Below, in pieces: positions 49,929-62,100 of a stretch of DNA of 64,000 nt (the stretch's first letter is position 1; every line of letters begins with the position of its first letter). The DNA comes from Micrasema longulum (lineage: Eukaryota; Arthropoda; Insecta; Trichoptera; Brachycentridae). The position numbers were made by a program, and so were the translations under genes. The notes beneath the pieces were generated by a model. That model made no database searches. It saw nothing but the letters and a program-made list of their open reading frames with translations, and had not been told where the DNA came from. The stretch covers positions 1-64,000 of the forward strand of contig JAGVSM010005032.1 in the NCBI GenBank assembly GCA_022494885.1, written 5' to 3'.

Positions 49929-50174
49929 GAATTACCGGATTTTCAGGTGTTCCGGACAGTTTTCTATTACTGTATAATGATTATAGTGCTACCCATACTT
50001 TCATTTTTCGGCTCAAAGTATTTTATATATGATGGATTATTTAACCTAAATCCTACACCGAGTAATGTTTATTCAGCCATAACCGCGATTGTTGCTCTTC
50101 ACATCGCCTTGGCTCTGTTCATTATACGAGCATATTCGGAAGCTGACAAAGAAAAGCCAGTGAAAGAAGATTAA
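49929..50174 (+). CDS. Vma21: VMA21, V-ATPase assembly factor (last coding exon)
   Basis: VMA21 is a small ER membrane chaperone needed to assemble the V0 sector of the vacuolar proton pump. The exon starts after the acceptor TATTTTAG (phase 0), reads ELPDFQVFRTVFYYC, then has two hydrophobic helices separated by a short lumenal loop (SKYFIYDGLF). The second helix is the family signature NVYSAITAIVALHIALALF, and the protein ends in a charged tail KPVKED that resembles the yeast ER-retrieval tail. These 81 codons cover nearly the whole family length of about 100 aa. The N-terminal exon is unsettled. Options are the ATG that directly precedes a GTAAGT donor at 47811, or an ATG at 49826 (MIQGRSN, weak donor at 49847). 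Both are phase 0 and would join in frame. EXD1 begins 91 bp downstream on the same strand. Confidence 0.93.
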   Translation, partial: ELPDFQVFRTVFYYCIMIIVLPILSFFGSKYFIYDGLFNLNPTPSNVYSAITAIVALHIALALFIIRAYSEADKEKPVKED

Positions 50175-50187
50175 ATATAATATTTCA

Positions 50188-50193
50188 AATAAA
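50188..50193 (+). promoter_or_regulatory. Vma21: Poly(A) signal of VMA21
   Basis: AATAAA lies 14 bp after the VMA21 stop and before the EXD1 start. If used, cleavage falls only about 50-60 bp upstream of the EXD1 ATG, so the EXD1 5' UTR must be very short or the two genes must share a transcript. Confidence 0.55.
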
Positions 50194-50265
50194 TATAATT
50201 AAGTGCATAATATAATAAGATATAACTTCATTAAAAGCCATTGAATATTAACAAAAATCATCAAA

Positions 50266-51583
50266 ATGGAAAATACTTATAAAAAGGGGGAATATTTAGA
50301 AATTGAAACATTGCATAGTGGAACATTTGGAGGTTATTTTTCCAGTCAAAATAACGAGAAGACCAGATTGTCTTTGTACAATGTTAAACACTTACCAAAG
50401 GGAGAACTCTCTGAAGTGACGCACTTTTCAACATCCGACATTAAGTACGTTCAAAGATGTGCAAATCCAACGGAAATTCGTGACATTGCTTGTGAAATGG
50501 ATACAATTAAATTCACTGTAAAGCAATCGCTTTCAATGGATCTTATGGCTACGAAGTTTATTTTTATAAATCAGATTGACAATCGTTATTATGAGGCTGT
50601 CGGAGATCTCAAGAAGCACATATCTATAGGTCTTGGTACCGAAGGTGCTGAATTGGGTCGCAAGTGCAAACTTTCTCTTCTGACCTTATCTACACCAAAA
50701 CAAATATACATATTTGATGTTCAAGCTCTGCAGGACAGTGCATTTGAATCTGGAATCAAACAGTTACTGGAATGTAATAATATAACTAAAATCATTCACA
50801 ACTCCAGAAAAATATCAGACTGCTTGTTCCACAAACATGGAATTCAACTTTCTAAGGTATTTGATACTCAAGCTGCTGATATTATAATACAAAAGCAGAA
50901 AAATGGAAATTTTCCAACAGAAGTAAGGTCTTTGCAAAAGTGTTTAATCGCTTACTTGGATTTGAAAGAACATCATATTACAGAAAAAGTGGGTACCCGT
51001 TTTATAATTGTTTTTTTTATGTGTAACAAAAACTCATACTTAATTTGTGTAGTTTTGAAATTGTAATCGACTGAATCATCAGTTTTTTATCATTAAATCA
51101 ATGTATAAAAATGTTCAGCAGATTCTCAATAAATTATTTATTTGTGGTTTTGGGTGTTTTAAAATTTTCAGAAGCATATTTTAGTCATATAACTATTTAT
51201 TGTACAGAAGACGAGAAGAAACGAGAAGTCCGCCGCTGTATTGATTATTTCAAACATAATCACCTGTATTATGATTATATAGTTAAGAATGGACTATTTC
51301 TTTAAAATGAATGATTGCCTATATGATATGTTTTCAGATTGACATTGTTGAGTTGGCTAAACGACCTGTACTTCCAATCTTTAAGGAAATTGCCGCCAAT
51401 AACATACTTTACCTACACCATTTATATGACAGTATAAACAAACAGATTATGGCACCCTTTATTCAAGGATTTGATTTTTACTTAAATTGTGAACGACAAT
51501 GCAGCGATTCTGAAGCTTGGTACCTTTTTAGCCAGGATAAAAAAGTGCCAAAATCTTTTCAAGGAGCCGTAGAACTTTATTAA
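50266..51583 (+). CDS. Exd1: EXD1-like protein, catalytically dead 3'-5' exonuclease fold (piRNA pathway)
   Basis: Likely piRNA biogenesis factor EXD1, an RNA-binding adaptor that works with PIWI proteins and TDRD12 in germline granules. Exon 1 is 50266-50988 and exon 2 is 51338-51583; both sides are phase 0 (AAA|GTGGGT, TTTTCAG|ATT), giving 322 aa. Residues 8-62 look like the N-terminal Sm-like domain and about 110-275 like the exonuclease fold. The site is degenerate: IGLGTEG at 121-127 has Gly where the first Asp should be, IHNSRKISD at 177-185 has Ile where the second acid should be, and AANN at 260-263 replaces the usual A..D. The structural FDTQ at 199-202 remains. Loss of the acids is the known state of EXD1, which separates it from active EXD2, Nibbler or Egalitarian-type proteins. 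The start has a good context (aaaATGG) and lies 91 bp after the VMA21 stop. A direct exon join is about 7 residues shorter than my recollection of the mammalian protein, so a further small exon is possible. Confidence 0.88.
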
Positions 51584-51987
51584 AATTTTCAGGTTAACTT
51601 AAACAGTCACACGAAACTAATCCCTGTGAATTTTTGGAACACATACATAAGTTGTACTTTTTCTTGCATTTTGAGTGTTTGCTGAAAAATATTAGATTTT
51701 ATATTACTCGTATTACAATATAATACACACTATATTTCTATATTGAAATTATTATAGATGTAGTGTTTCTGTATAACACTATTTCTAATTCCTTGCTTTT
51801 CGAATTGTGCTAATGTTTCGATTCAATCACCTACATAACTTTCAGCCTTAGCTTTTGATGTTTTAGATTTAAAAATGCAATATATCATATAAATGTATTA
51901 TAACTGCGTACACCCTTAATCTAAATAAGAGATAAAAAAAGGTAATCTTGAATTTCGCTTATAACTTTTCTCTTCTGGTCCAGTGAA

Positions 51988-51993
51988 AATAAA
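51988..51993 (+). promoter_or_regulatory. Exd1: Candidate poly(A) signal of EXD1
   Basis: AATAAA lies about 405 bp after the EXD1 stop. Another AATAAA follows near 52051. The stretch 51584-52050 is AT-rich with no other coding signal and is read as the EXD1 3' UTR. Confidence 0.45.
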
Positions 51994-52282
51994 TAGTATT
52001 TTTATAAAACATATTTATTCTTGCATTTTTTTACATTTTGTAATGAATTTGAATAAATATTTTTTATACTTTATATCTCTGAAAAGAGTTGTGATTTCAG
52101 GTCAAGTCTTGTGATTTCATGCATTTAAAGTTACAAAGTTTGCAATACAGCTTATTTAGTACTTAAATATTCTGCTAAAGTAATATTGTGCGGAATACTC
52201 GTACATATAATACTATAAACTTATTTGCATTCTACAATGTGATAGTGCATATAATATCAGACCTTAGTAAGTCGAAAAATGT

Positions 52283-52429
52283 TCACTGATTCAGTATTTT
52301 ATATTTATTTAAGTGTAAAATAGTAAGAAATAAAACGAACAAAGTTATTATAATTGCAAAATATAAAAATAATTCTAGTATGTAAACTCTCTTAATCTGT
52401 AAGTTGTCGTAGTATCTATTCGAACTCAT
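52283..52429 (-). CDS. Micro-ORF B, single-pass membrane microprotein candidate
   Basis: 48-codon frame starting MSSNRYYDNLQIKR, then a hydrophobic segment of about 25 residues (LELFLYFAIIITLFVLFLTI) and a short basic tail NKYKILNQ. The layout is that of a small single-pass or tail-anchored protein. The same frame is open upstream to about 52510, overlapping ORF A in a different frame, so a longer non-ATG or spliced form is possible. An AATAAA-like element on the minus strand overlaps its 3' end. No family recognised. Confidence 0.4.
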   Translation of the reverse strand: MSSNRYYDNLQIKRVYILELFLYFAIIITLFVLFLTILHLNKYKILNQ

Positions 52430-52439
52430 ATTATCTGTC

Positions 52440-52574
52440 TTATGCCGTAAGGTACTTGCTTGATGTAGAACATTGTGTTCCTGTTGAAGATGCCAGAGTA
52501 CCAAGATGATGTTTCAGAAAACTGTTAAGCTTTTCACATAAGATAATCCTCCATTCCAAAATCATTTTGCTCAT
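52440..52574 (-). CDS. Micro-ORF A of a possible bicistronic gene
   Basis: 44-codon minus-strand frame starting MSKMILEWRIILCEKLNSFL and ending SSKYLTA, with start context aaaaATGAGC. Composition is protein-like (mixed charged, aromatic and Ser/Thr residues) in an otherwise AT-biased stretch. No family recognised. Its stop is followed 10 nt later by the ATG of micro-ORF B on the same strand. It sits between the convergent 3' ends of EXD1 and VPS36. It could be one or two real microproteins, the last exon of an unseen gene, or chance. Confidence 0.35.
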   Translation of the reverse strand: MSKMILEWRIILCEKLNSFLKHHLGTLASSTGTQCSTSSKYLTA

Positions 52575-52823
52575 TTTTGTGAGGTTTTCTGCTTTACAAT
52601 GTTAATAGAAGTATTGTACTCTATAAATAAAAATGCTATTTGAAACACTTGCTTTATTTTATTTTACTGTGTTATTATAAAAATTAAATTTATTAACAAT
52701 AAAAAAATGTAATGTAACAGATAAGCACCTTTAAATGTCTGCACCAAATTATGTCATTAGTGACGAAATAAATCCACTTGGTACTTATGTATAAAGATGT
52801 AGTTACTAAAGAGTAATCAGACT

Positions 52824-52895
52824 GATAGCAAAAATGGTAAAAAGAGCACCTGAGCTTTAATAATGATCTTGGTTCGAATCCTGCAGCAAGCAGTA
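52824..52895 (+). repeat. Degenerate tRNA-like sequence
   Basis: Contains AGAGCACCTGAGC and a good B box (GGTTCGAATCC), like the second half of a tRNA, but the acceptor stem does not pair. Probably a tRNA pseudogene or the head of an old SINE. The remaining stretch 52575-53160 is AT-rich with nothing else recognised. Confidence 0.35.
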
Positions 52896-53161
52896 TTATT
52901 TTTAATATATATAATTTCTTTAAATAATTACATGTTCACATAATTTACACCACTGAATTGTGAATTTATGTAAAAACGGTTTCCATCTCATATTTAAAAC
53001 AAAACAACTGGTTTCAAATTATTTGATAATATGCATTGTGGTGAAAACAAAATCAATAATTATTTAAAAAATTAATGTGTTGTACATATTATGTTCTACC
53101 ACAATTTTGTTCCTCAAAATAAATTTTACTTTTGCTAACAAGGCAATAAAATTATGTATAT

Positions 53162-53167
53162 TTTATT
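53162..53167 (-). promoter_or_regulatory. Vps36: Poly(A) signal of VPS36
   Basis: On the minus strand the stop codon and AATAAA overlap (TAAATAAA), so the 3' UTR may be only about 20-30 nt long. I saw no other minus-strand AATAAA close downstream. Confidence 0.5.
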
Positions 53168-56100
53168 TAAGCTTTTGTTAAAAATAGATTAGGATAGAAT
53201 CTAAGGCCTTCAACTGAATCATCACGACATGCCAGTCCGGCCATTTCTGTCGTTGTCAAATGTTCCTTAGCTAATATTACTGAGACACCAACTTTCTGGG
53301 ACAAGTCTTCTGCAGATAGGGAGCCTTCTGCCTCGAGCTACAATCAAATTAATTAACATATAAAAAATCAACAGTGTTGTCAACAACCTGATCTGAGGTC
53401 AGATGATAGATATTTTTACATTGATTATAATGGATGCATTAAGACGTTTGTCCATATCGGCAAAAAGTAACTTATATTTTTTAAAAGCCATTTCTTGATG
53501 CCATTTCTTATTCTAATTCTATTACTTCAATTATTTTACCCCAAAAGAATGGCTTGTACTTATGAAAACAAACTAACTTGATAAGAAATTAACATTTTTA
53601 TATAAATAATGAGGCACATTTATAGGCAGATCTGTTAACTAAGTTTGCACCAATCGAGCAATACATTCTCACAAGTCTAACATCCATCATCGCGGACATT
53701 GTGTAGACAGAAGCCGATATAATTTTTTGGTTTACTAGTTTGGACTATTGTCTTGGAAGTCAGTTTGGATGCTGTGGACAAGGAGGTATTTGCATAAAAA
53801 TGAGTATCTAATTAATTACCAATTCAATAGTCGACTTTATCACTACATTATCATCATGAGTATTAAGCTGAATAACACATGCTCCACTGGGAAATTTCCT
53901 CAATGACATTGGTGCCCCGATATTCTCCAATAATCTAGAAATATAAATCAATTACATAAATTCACTTTAATAATATCATTTCTTATTCAAAACTTGGTAT
54001 GGTAAAACATGGAATACTTGATAAATCTTTTTAATCACATCTACAAATTCAGAAGATCAATAACATATACATGAGTATTTTTAGATACCAAAAGCTGCCA
54101 ATTTAATTGACTTTAGCCCAAATATTTAATTTGCTGTTTGGCCTCTGGCTTGTTTTTGACTTGTCAAATAAAATGAATACCTGCAAGCATTGAGTAAATC
54201 TTCAGGAGAAACCAATTCTAAACCTCTGGCGCGGTTTATACGACACCAAACATCTGCAAGCGCCATCATCCCACCACTATCCTGCAAAATAGAACAATTT
54301 TGTTAAAATAATTTGGTGTGATTTCATTTTGCTTATGTCATTATTAACTTGCCCTTTTCTGATGCTTTAAAAATATATAATGATTTGATTTTTATATATA
54401 AATAATAATTCTCGCATTAAGACAAGGTACTTAAAGTAAAAAGAGACCAATATCTTCGTAAAATTTAAAAAACTAATATATTTGTAGACCTTCCTTAGTA
54501 CTGGGAATAAAAACATTAAAGCAAGCATAATAAATATGTTTTTAGGCACAGTATTTAATGAAAGGCGTTAAACCAAAGAATGTGCTTCTTTAGCATGAGA
54601 TTTGAAAAACAAAGAATAAAAAAAAGCCTTTCAAAGCTGCATTAGACATAAGCTAGCTTCAATGATGTTTTGAGTATGTCCAAATGCTTGTAAACAGGCT
54701 GGATTTCCTTCCTAGGGAGTTAAGATCTAAATTTGCTGGTATAAGAAGTATAAAAATTGTTTTCAGGCATTGCCTAGTAGGTGAATTGGTTGAGCCGGAT
54801 GAATCTCACCCACATGATAAAGGTTTCATCTTTTTTACTTCACAAAAGTCAACAAATGGAAGAGTTGAGAACATGTGGATATTTAAAAATGGGTAGAATA
54901 GTGAATGTTACACAGTGTGTAAAGCGGCTACTTAAACCACCCAATGACAGGTCATAAGCCCTGTAAATGAGTAGACTTCCATATTCCCTTCTCAAAATGT
55001 TTTCCCTGTGTTGCAACAAATTTAGATCCGACTAAGCTAGTTTGGTCGGTATTCACTTTCGAACACTTGCAATCTCATATTCAATGTTTTTTTAATATTG
55101 AAATTATACAACATTCAACAATTTCATATTGAAAAAAAAGTTAATAATTTACCATTAAAGATTCCACTAATAAATCTGATATTTCTTGAGCTAAACTTTT
55201 GTAGTATTCAGAATCTGATCGGAAAGCATCTCTTGTTACCGGATCATCGATACCTAAACTCATTAGATATGATTTAAACCTTACAGTATCATCTTCTGTA
55301 ATGTCACCTTGTTTTTCCTAAAATTAATATTCATTTAATAAATTTACAATAAAATTTTACAAAATTTAAATACACAATTGAAATCCTTCAACAATACAAA
55401 GTTACACTTATGACAAGTTATTGATTTAAAAACAAATCCATCGACAGATTATAGAAATGGGATTGTATTTTCACAGTTGTAACAGTTGGTACATAAGTAG
55501 TTGTTTAGGTATAAATAAATATCATCATCATCATTCCCTTTCCGCACCTAATGGTGCATAGGGCACTGCATCGGTACACCAATCTCAGCGTATCTTGATC
55601 ATCTTTGTTACATGAAGGTAAGATGATCAGTCTTACGCTTCAGGTACCAGTCCAGGGACTATGAAATATTCTGGTGTGAAAACGCCCTTTGAAATAAATA
55701 TTTCATACCAACCATGTCGGGAATCAAACAAAGGTAGGCAAACGAGCTGACCATTACACCACGAGGCCGACAAAATGAATATACTCACTCTAATTTTGGT
55801 TGATATTGTTTTAGAAATGTTCACCATATCCTTAGCCATTGCCATCAGTTTACTTAAATCCTGAAAGGCTCTAGAAATACTATCATCTGTAGCTTTATGC
55901 TTTTCCAGGAGACTTCTTTCAATGCCAACTATACCAGTTCTAGTTTTAATTAAAGCTTGTTTTCCAACATCGTCATCTTGTTGGATTGTTGGGGCAAGTT
56001 GTACTTCCCAAGCTTTGATTTGAATCGCTTCGTTTAAAGCTTTAGTAAATGTAATGTCTAATCCTTCCTTAAACGATAATTTGATGTAATGAAAAGAGCT

Positions 56101-59100
56101 ATGCATTACTGGTCCAGGATTTTTATCTAAAACAGAAAAATAAACAAAATTTTAAATTTCACCATCAATCCCTTTTTTATTTTTTTTAAGGCAATCAATC
56201 CTAAGATGGATGATTTCTGCCATTAAGAGTAAAATATAATATACATAGCATTATGAATATCCGCACCTAATTGTGAATAAAACTTACATAAAATATACTA
56301 TGCACAATTAAATGTACATACAATGCAGTGTATCTCTTACATGAAGTGATCGCTTAAGGTACAGAGACAGAGAAATATTGCAGTGCAAAACCACGTTTTA
56401 AACAATTATGAGCATGGTGGCCGAACGTGCCAACCGCTACACTAAGAGGACTTATCTCTACTCGATTCAGGTTTTTCACCCAAGTGTACATCGAGGAGAA
56501 ACACTCGTCTGGGATTATAGTTTTATTTTATAAACAGAACTGTATTCTTCATCCGCTCAGACATGGAATTTTATAAATGAAATATTTTTATTTTATAGTA
56601 AAATAGTTTTCTATTATACAAATTCTATTATGCATTTGAATCATCATCATTCCCTTTCCACACATAATGGTGCATAGGGTACTGCATTGGTATACAAATC
56701 GTAGCGTATCTTGATCATTTTTGTTACGTGAAGGTAAGATGATCAGTCTTACATTTCAAGTGCCAGTCCAGAGACTTTGAAATATTCTAGTGTTAAAACA
56801 CCTTTTAAAATAAATATTTCATGTCAACCATGCATGTGCTGATCACTACACCACGGCGCCGATTATGGCATTTGAATAGCTGTATAAATTTAATAAAAGG
56901 CAGATAATAAAGGAACATTTGTTTGGACTGTATTCCACAATCTACAGAAGCAAGGGGATAGGTGTTGGCCGTGTCTCTGCCGTCGTCGCTCTCAGGGTCT
57001 TAAATCCCGAAAGTTATGATGCCGATGAATCTCGAAGTCTGGTGTCACTACATAGGTCGGTAGAAGGTACTGGTCCATATTCCTGGGGCGAGGCGATGGT
57101 CAAGAGCGGGAGGTCGAGGCGATGTGACGAAATAAAACAATCTGACACAGGTGAAGGCTCGAGGCGAACTGATTTATTTAAAAAATCATACATGTTATGC
57201 GTAATGGGCTCTCGCTACAAGTGTCTAAATCGGGTGCTAGGTTGTTCCAGGAGGGGGGAGGAACATACCCCCGTGAATTCCGGCCGACGCCCCTCCCACT
57301 AAGTGCATATAGGGAGGTGCCGGCGCTCGGCTCGGTCACTTCGTCAAGAGCCGCTGCACACACCACATCAATTACAATGCCCTTTTTAGGGCAATAATAG
57401 TCAAAGTCAAGTACAATGCCCTATTTAGGGCAATAAATAGTCAAAGTCAAGAACAATGCCCTTTTCAGGGCCTGCAACCTAATTTTATTCTATAGTACCC
57501 TAGTATCGCTAAGGTCAGACCCGAAAGTGAAATACTCATTATTTATTGAGGGTCTAACACTTAGCTGGCAGATACCGGGGACCATAACTAGATATTTAGC
57601 ATTTTATTTCTTTAGTTTAACCGTCTGTTAAAATTTGGTAGATAATCTGTACCTCAGAGGCAGACGGATGCAAATCCAGAATTTGATAAAATGACATTTC
57701 AATTTTCGTATCCAGTTTATTATCATGTCTATTTTGAAAGAACCGATGTATTAAGATACTGAAAATACAAATTAATGTTCTGAATTATTAGAAATCACTT
57801 AAAGATAGTAGATTCTTTAGACTATTGTTAAACATTTGACCTTTGGATTTGCATCCGTCTGCTTCTGAGGTACAGATATAAATCCAGCACCTATCTACAA
57901 AGATTATGACAAACCTACTCAAAGTACTGAAATTTCCTGATGTTAAAATAGAAAGAATAACCAAAAATATGCTGAGAGCAAATTTAAAAAAAAAAATTTT
58001 TTGTGAAACTTTCAAGATCACTTAAAAAAAAAGTCATGCTAATTTTGTTTTTACATAGTAAAAACCTATATTATTGATGAATCGGCACCTCATACATAAA
58101 CCATATAGTAAACAAGTGTCAAGCCGGATTGAATACGTTAAGAGCAGTCTCGTGAGTATGGTGGGGGAGCCACCCTTTTATACAGAGACTTTTTTACACT
58201 GCGTACATCCGGAGCCATCTCGATTATGCCTCGTTCCTTTTAGACCTGTGTTTAAAAAAGAATCTCCAAAGACTAGACCGGATCCAATCCCAGAGTCTGA
58301 GACTAGTCATCGGAGCAATAAAATCCTCTCCAATTAACGCTTCACAGGTAGAGGCTTCTGATGCCCCACTCGGAATGAGAAGACAATATTTGGCGGATAG
58401 GTTTTTGCTAAAATGCTCTGTCCAAAAAAGTAACCTACTCATCAAAAAAGTAAAATTTCTCTCTGACTGTGTGACATCATCATCCTTTTGGTCCCATAAA
58501 CCAGCCCCTTTACTAGTCAACAGTTTGAATTTTTACAAATCTTTTGAATTTAACATTAACCTTAAAGACCTTCTTCCCCTTTATCATTTTCCATTTAATG
58601 TTTCTATATGCGCCCCAAATATCAAACTCGCATTCGGAGTTGAAAGCCACCTACAGCCCCGGTGTACATTCAACCGTATTCGGTCGTCAAGATGGCAATC
58701 AGAAAAGCTGTCAAGTACGCTTTAAGCTCACAATATAGCAAGTTTCAAGTTTGCTTTTTTTTCTTTTCTTATCCTGTCGGATTCTCCGAGTACCTCACAA
58801 AAAATCAAATCCCCCCATCCTCTTATCCCGAGGACAAACTCTACATGGAAACTCGATTTCTTCTTTCTTTATCAGAGGCATCCAATAAAAGCATTTTTAT
58901 GTCCTGGATCCCTAGCCATTGTGGTATTCCCGGTAACGAGAGGGTGGAAAATTTATAAGTAAGTACATATTTTAATAATAAATGAAGAATAAAATATATT
59001 TATATGCACACTTAAGTTTCACTTGCTGTTTTTAATAATTTTTTGACTATTTTTTACTAAGATCTGAATCATGTTTTCTTTGGATGCCCCATAAATGATT

Positions 59101-62100
59101 GTTATCCTGAGTTCCTATCTGACCTCTCCAAAATCAGCGTCTTATTACCTACTAATATTTTAACTCTTTTGTCCCCACCCAATAAACAGATGTTTAAATT
59201 TTTATGTAAATGTGTAGTTATAAATGGTATTAAGTTGTAAATAAGTTATATATTATATAATATTAAATACTAACACACTAACTTGTATGTATAGTAATAA
59301 CACATGTGTTAATATTTAAATAAGTAAATCTCAAACTTGACACTGGCTAGAACACCCCTAACCGGGGTGAAAAAAAAAAAAAAAAATAAGAATATGAATC
59401 GGCACTAACTTTGTGGAATAACATGATTAAATATATAATTAATAAAATCCTTTGCTTTTAGGCCACTTAAGTTTATTTAAAAGCACTACTAGTTTCGGAA
59501 ATGCACAGTTCCTTCTGTCTGGAGGTGTTAATATAAACTAAACATAAATATACAGAAATGAAATTCTAGGTACTGACATTTTGATTTTTCATTTTCATTT
59601 CTGTATATTTAGTTTATAATAACATCTATAGATGGAAGGAACTGTGTGTTTCGAAACTTGTAGTGCATTGAAAAAAACTCAAGTGGTCTAAAAACTAAGT
59701 GCTTGATTAATTATATAGTAAAAACCTATTTAAATAAATGAATTATACACAAAAAACGTGCATGTAATAAACACAAAATTTATAAATACAGATACCAGCA
59801 GATAAAACATTATTCAATTTTGTATTTAAGTGATTCAAATATCAAAGAAATAAAAAGCCTACTTTCATCCTTATTTTTCAAAATCCATCCTTTGCTCCCG
59901 TATATTAGGGTCGGGACCAAGACTCTATTGTAAACTACTAATTTTGCCTCTTGCGACAAACATAATTTTTAACTCATCTTGATTACCAAAGAAACATATT
60001 TGTAAAACAGCCCAGATGTATAAACATAAACAAACAATGCATACTAACCTATGTGAGGTGTCGACAAGTGAAGAATAATTTTTTTACTTTTTCCAAATCC
60101 AAATGGCCCCCCACTTTCTTCCTCAATACAAAAAACATAATGTAAAAGTAGAGAAAGGCATGTCTGGCCGCGTGGAATATCACCCGGATGCCCCCAAAGC
60201 AGCCTGTGACTGGTCAGAACTACTTCTCCATTAGCGAACTGAGACTAAAATCAAGGAATTGTATAAATAGACGAATCTAAAAGAGTAATCTTGCCTTTTC
60301 TAAGTTGTTGTGTCGTATATTGATTATTCTCCTTGCCGACATTTCATAGAGTGTTACAGTGGCCATCTTCTGGGCTGATGTAGTTTGAATGTTGTAGCGG
60401 TCGTATGAGGAATTTATATTGTAGGGTAATTACTAGAACAATCACCCTTTAAAGCTACCCACTAAAAACACATATTTGTATCATCCTTCAGGAATACATT
60501 AAATAGGCAAGTTGTGATTTATTAAAATCATACAGCCCCGCCACGCTATGCTCTTTGCACTGCTCATTGCCATGCTCCTCGCATGTCTGCCGCCCTCTCG
60601 CCCGATGTTGCCCTCTCTACCCACACACTGCTCTACTTGTGCAATTATTCGCGATGCTCCGCACTTGTCATTTGTCTTTGCTATACAATGGATGATGAAA
60701 CTGTAGCAGCGTGCGCGCTATTAATTTTTAGTATAGCTAATTATATTTATAAACAAAGAAATATACATCATTCAAAAATGACGCATGCGTCGTGTGTGAG
60801 CGCTCGATGCATACTGCGACCGCACAATTATGTGGCCAACCACTCGCGCTTATATTGCCGGTCCTTTGACTCACGCTAAAAAACCGACAAATTAGGGAGC
60901 AGTGGGCACAACGAGGAGCATGACGTGCGGCATGACGAGTAATGTTGCCAAACTACGTCTCTGCCACCTTTCCTTGCTACTTGGCATGCCACTCGTCGAG
61001 TGTGTGGAAGACCCAACATGATGGTTTGCATGCATGATTTGTCTTTTTGTAGCATTCATAGAGAATAAAAAATGTGTTTTTAATGGGTAACTCAAATGTT
61101 GATTTTGAAGTTACCGAGTTGAAGTGATTACTCCGCGATATCATATCGCAGGAATTTATGTCCGCCTCGTGGTGTAATGGTCAAAGTGTTCGCCTACTAT
61201 GCGAGAGGTCTTGGAGCTGATTCTAGATATGGATGACATGAAATATTTATTTTTTAAAAAAGGTGTTTTTATACTAGAATATTTTATAGTTCCTGGACTG
61301 ACACCTGAAACGTAAGTCTGATCATCTTACCTTCATGTGACAAAAATGATCAAGATACGCTGTGATTCGGATACTGTTGTCAAGTATTCCATAAATACAT
61401 TACAAAATTTGAACATTCCATTAAAAAAGAACTGCTTTCAGTGCAGACAATACAAATACAAACTCTGGGGGACGAGAGAGGCGAGGAACAATCAATGTTT
61501 TTTTCTACTAACTAAAAGTAAAACTGCAAGAGGAGGTGTCCAACAGCATCGAAGGGATCGGTTGCCCAGCTCTCATTTTACATAATACTGCATCCACAGC
61601 CGCCGAGTACTCTCTGTTGATGTGGAATCTACGGTGCTTAAAAGTTACAAATACTTTTCCATTTACACAGTACGGAATGAACGCCTAAAATCTTTATGTG
61701 CTGAAGCTGAAGTAACTCAACCCTACACTAGACAGACAGACATCAAGAAATCAGTGGGTTAGATCCAGCACTTATCTACAAAGATTATGACCTGCTCAAT
61801 ATAATGATATTTTATGAGGCTGAAAATCGAAAAAATGACCAAAATTGAGTTTTGAAAACTTTTTGGATCACTTTTATGAGATATAATGCATCTTTTTGTT
61901 TTAAATGCAAGAAATTAGTTGACAAAAAATCTGCACGTAATAAACATAAGACTCGGGAAACCTGAAAATATTTATGTGAAAAATATCATCCTCAAAACAA
62001 ATCCAGTCCCTGAAATTTAACATAAATAAACTGATGTAACGCACTGCAGGTACGGTATGAATTTCTCATACGACTTCAACACACTACGGTATTAAAACAT

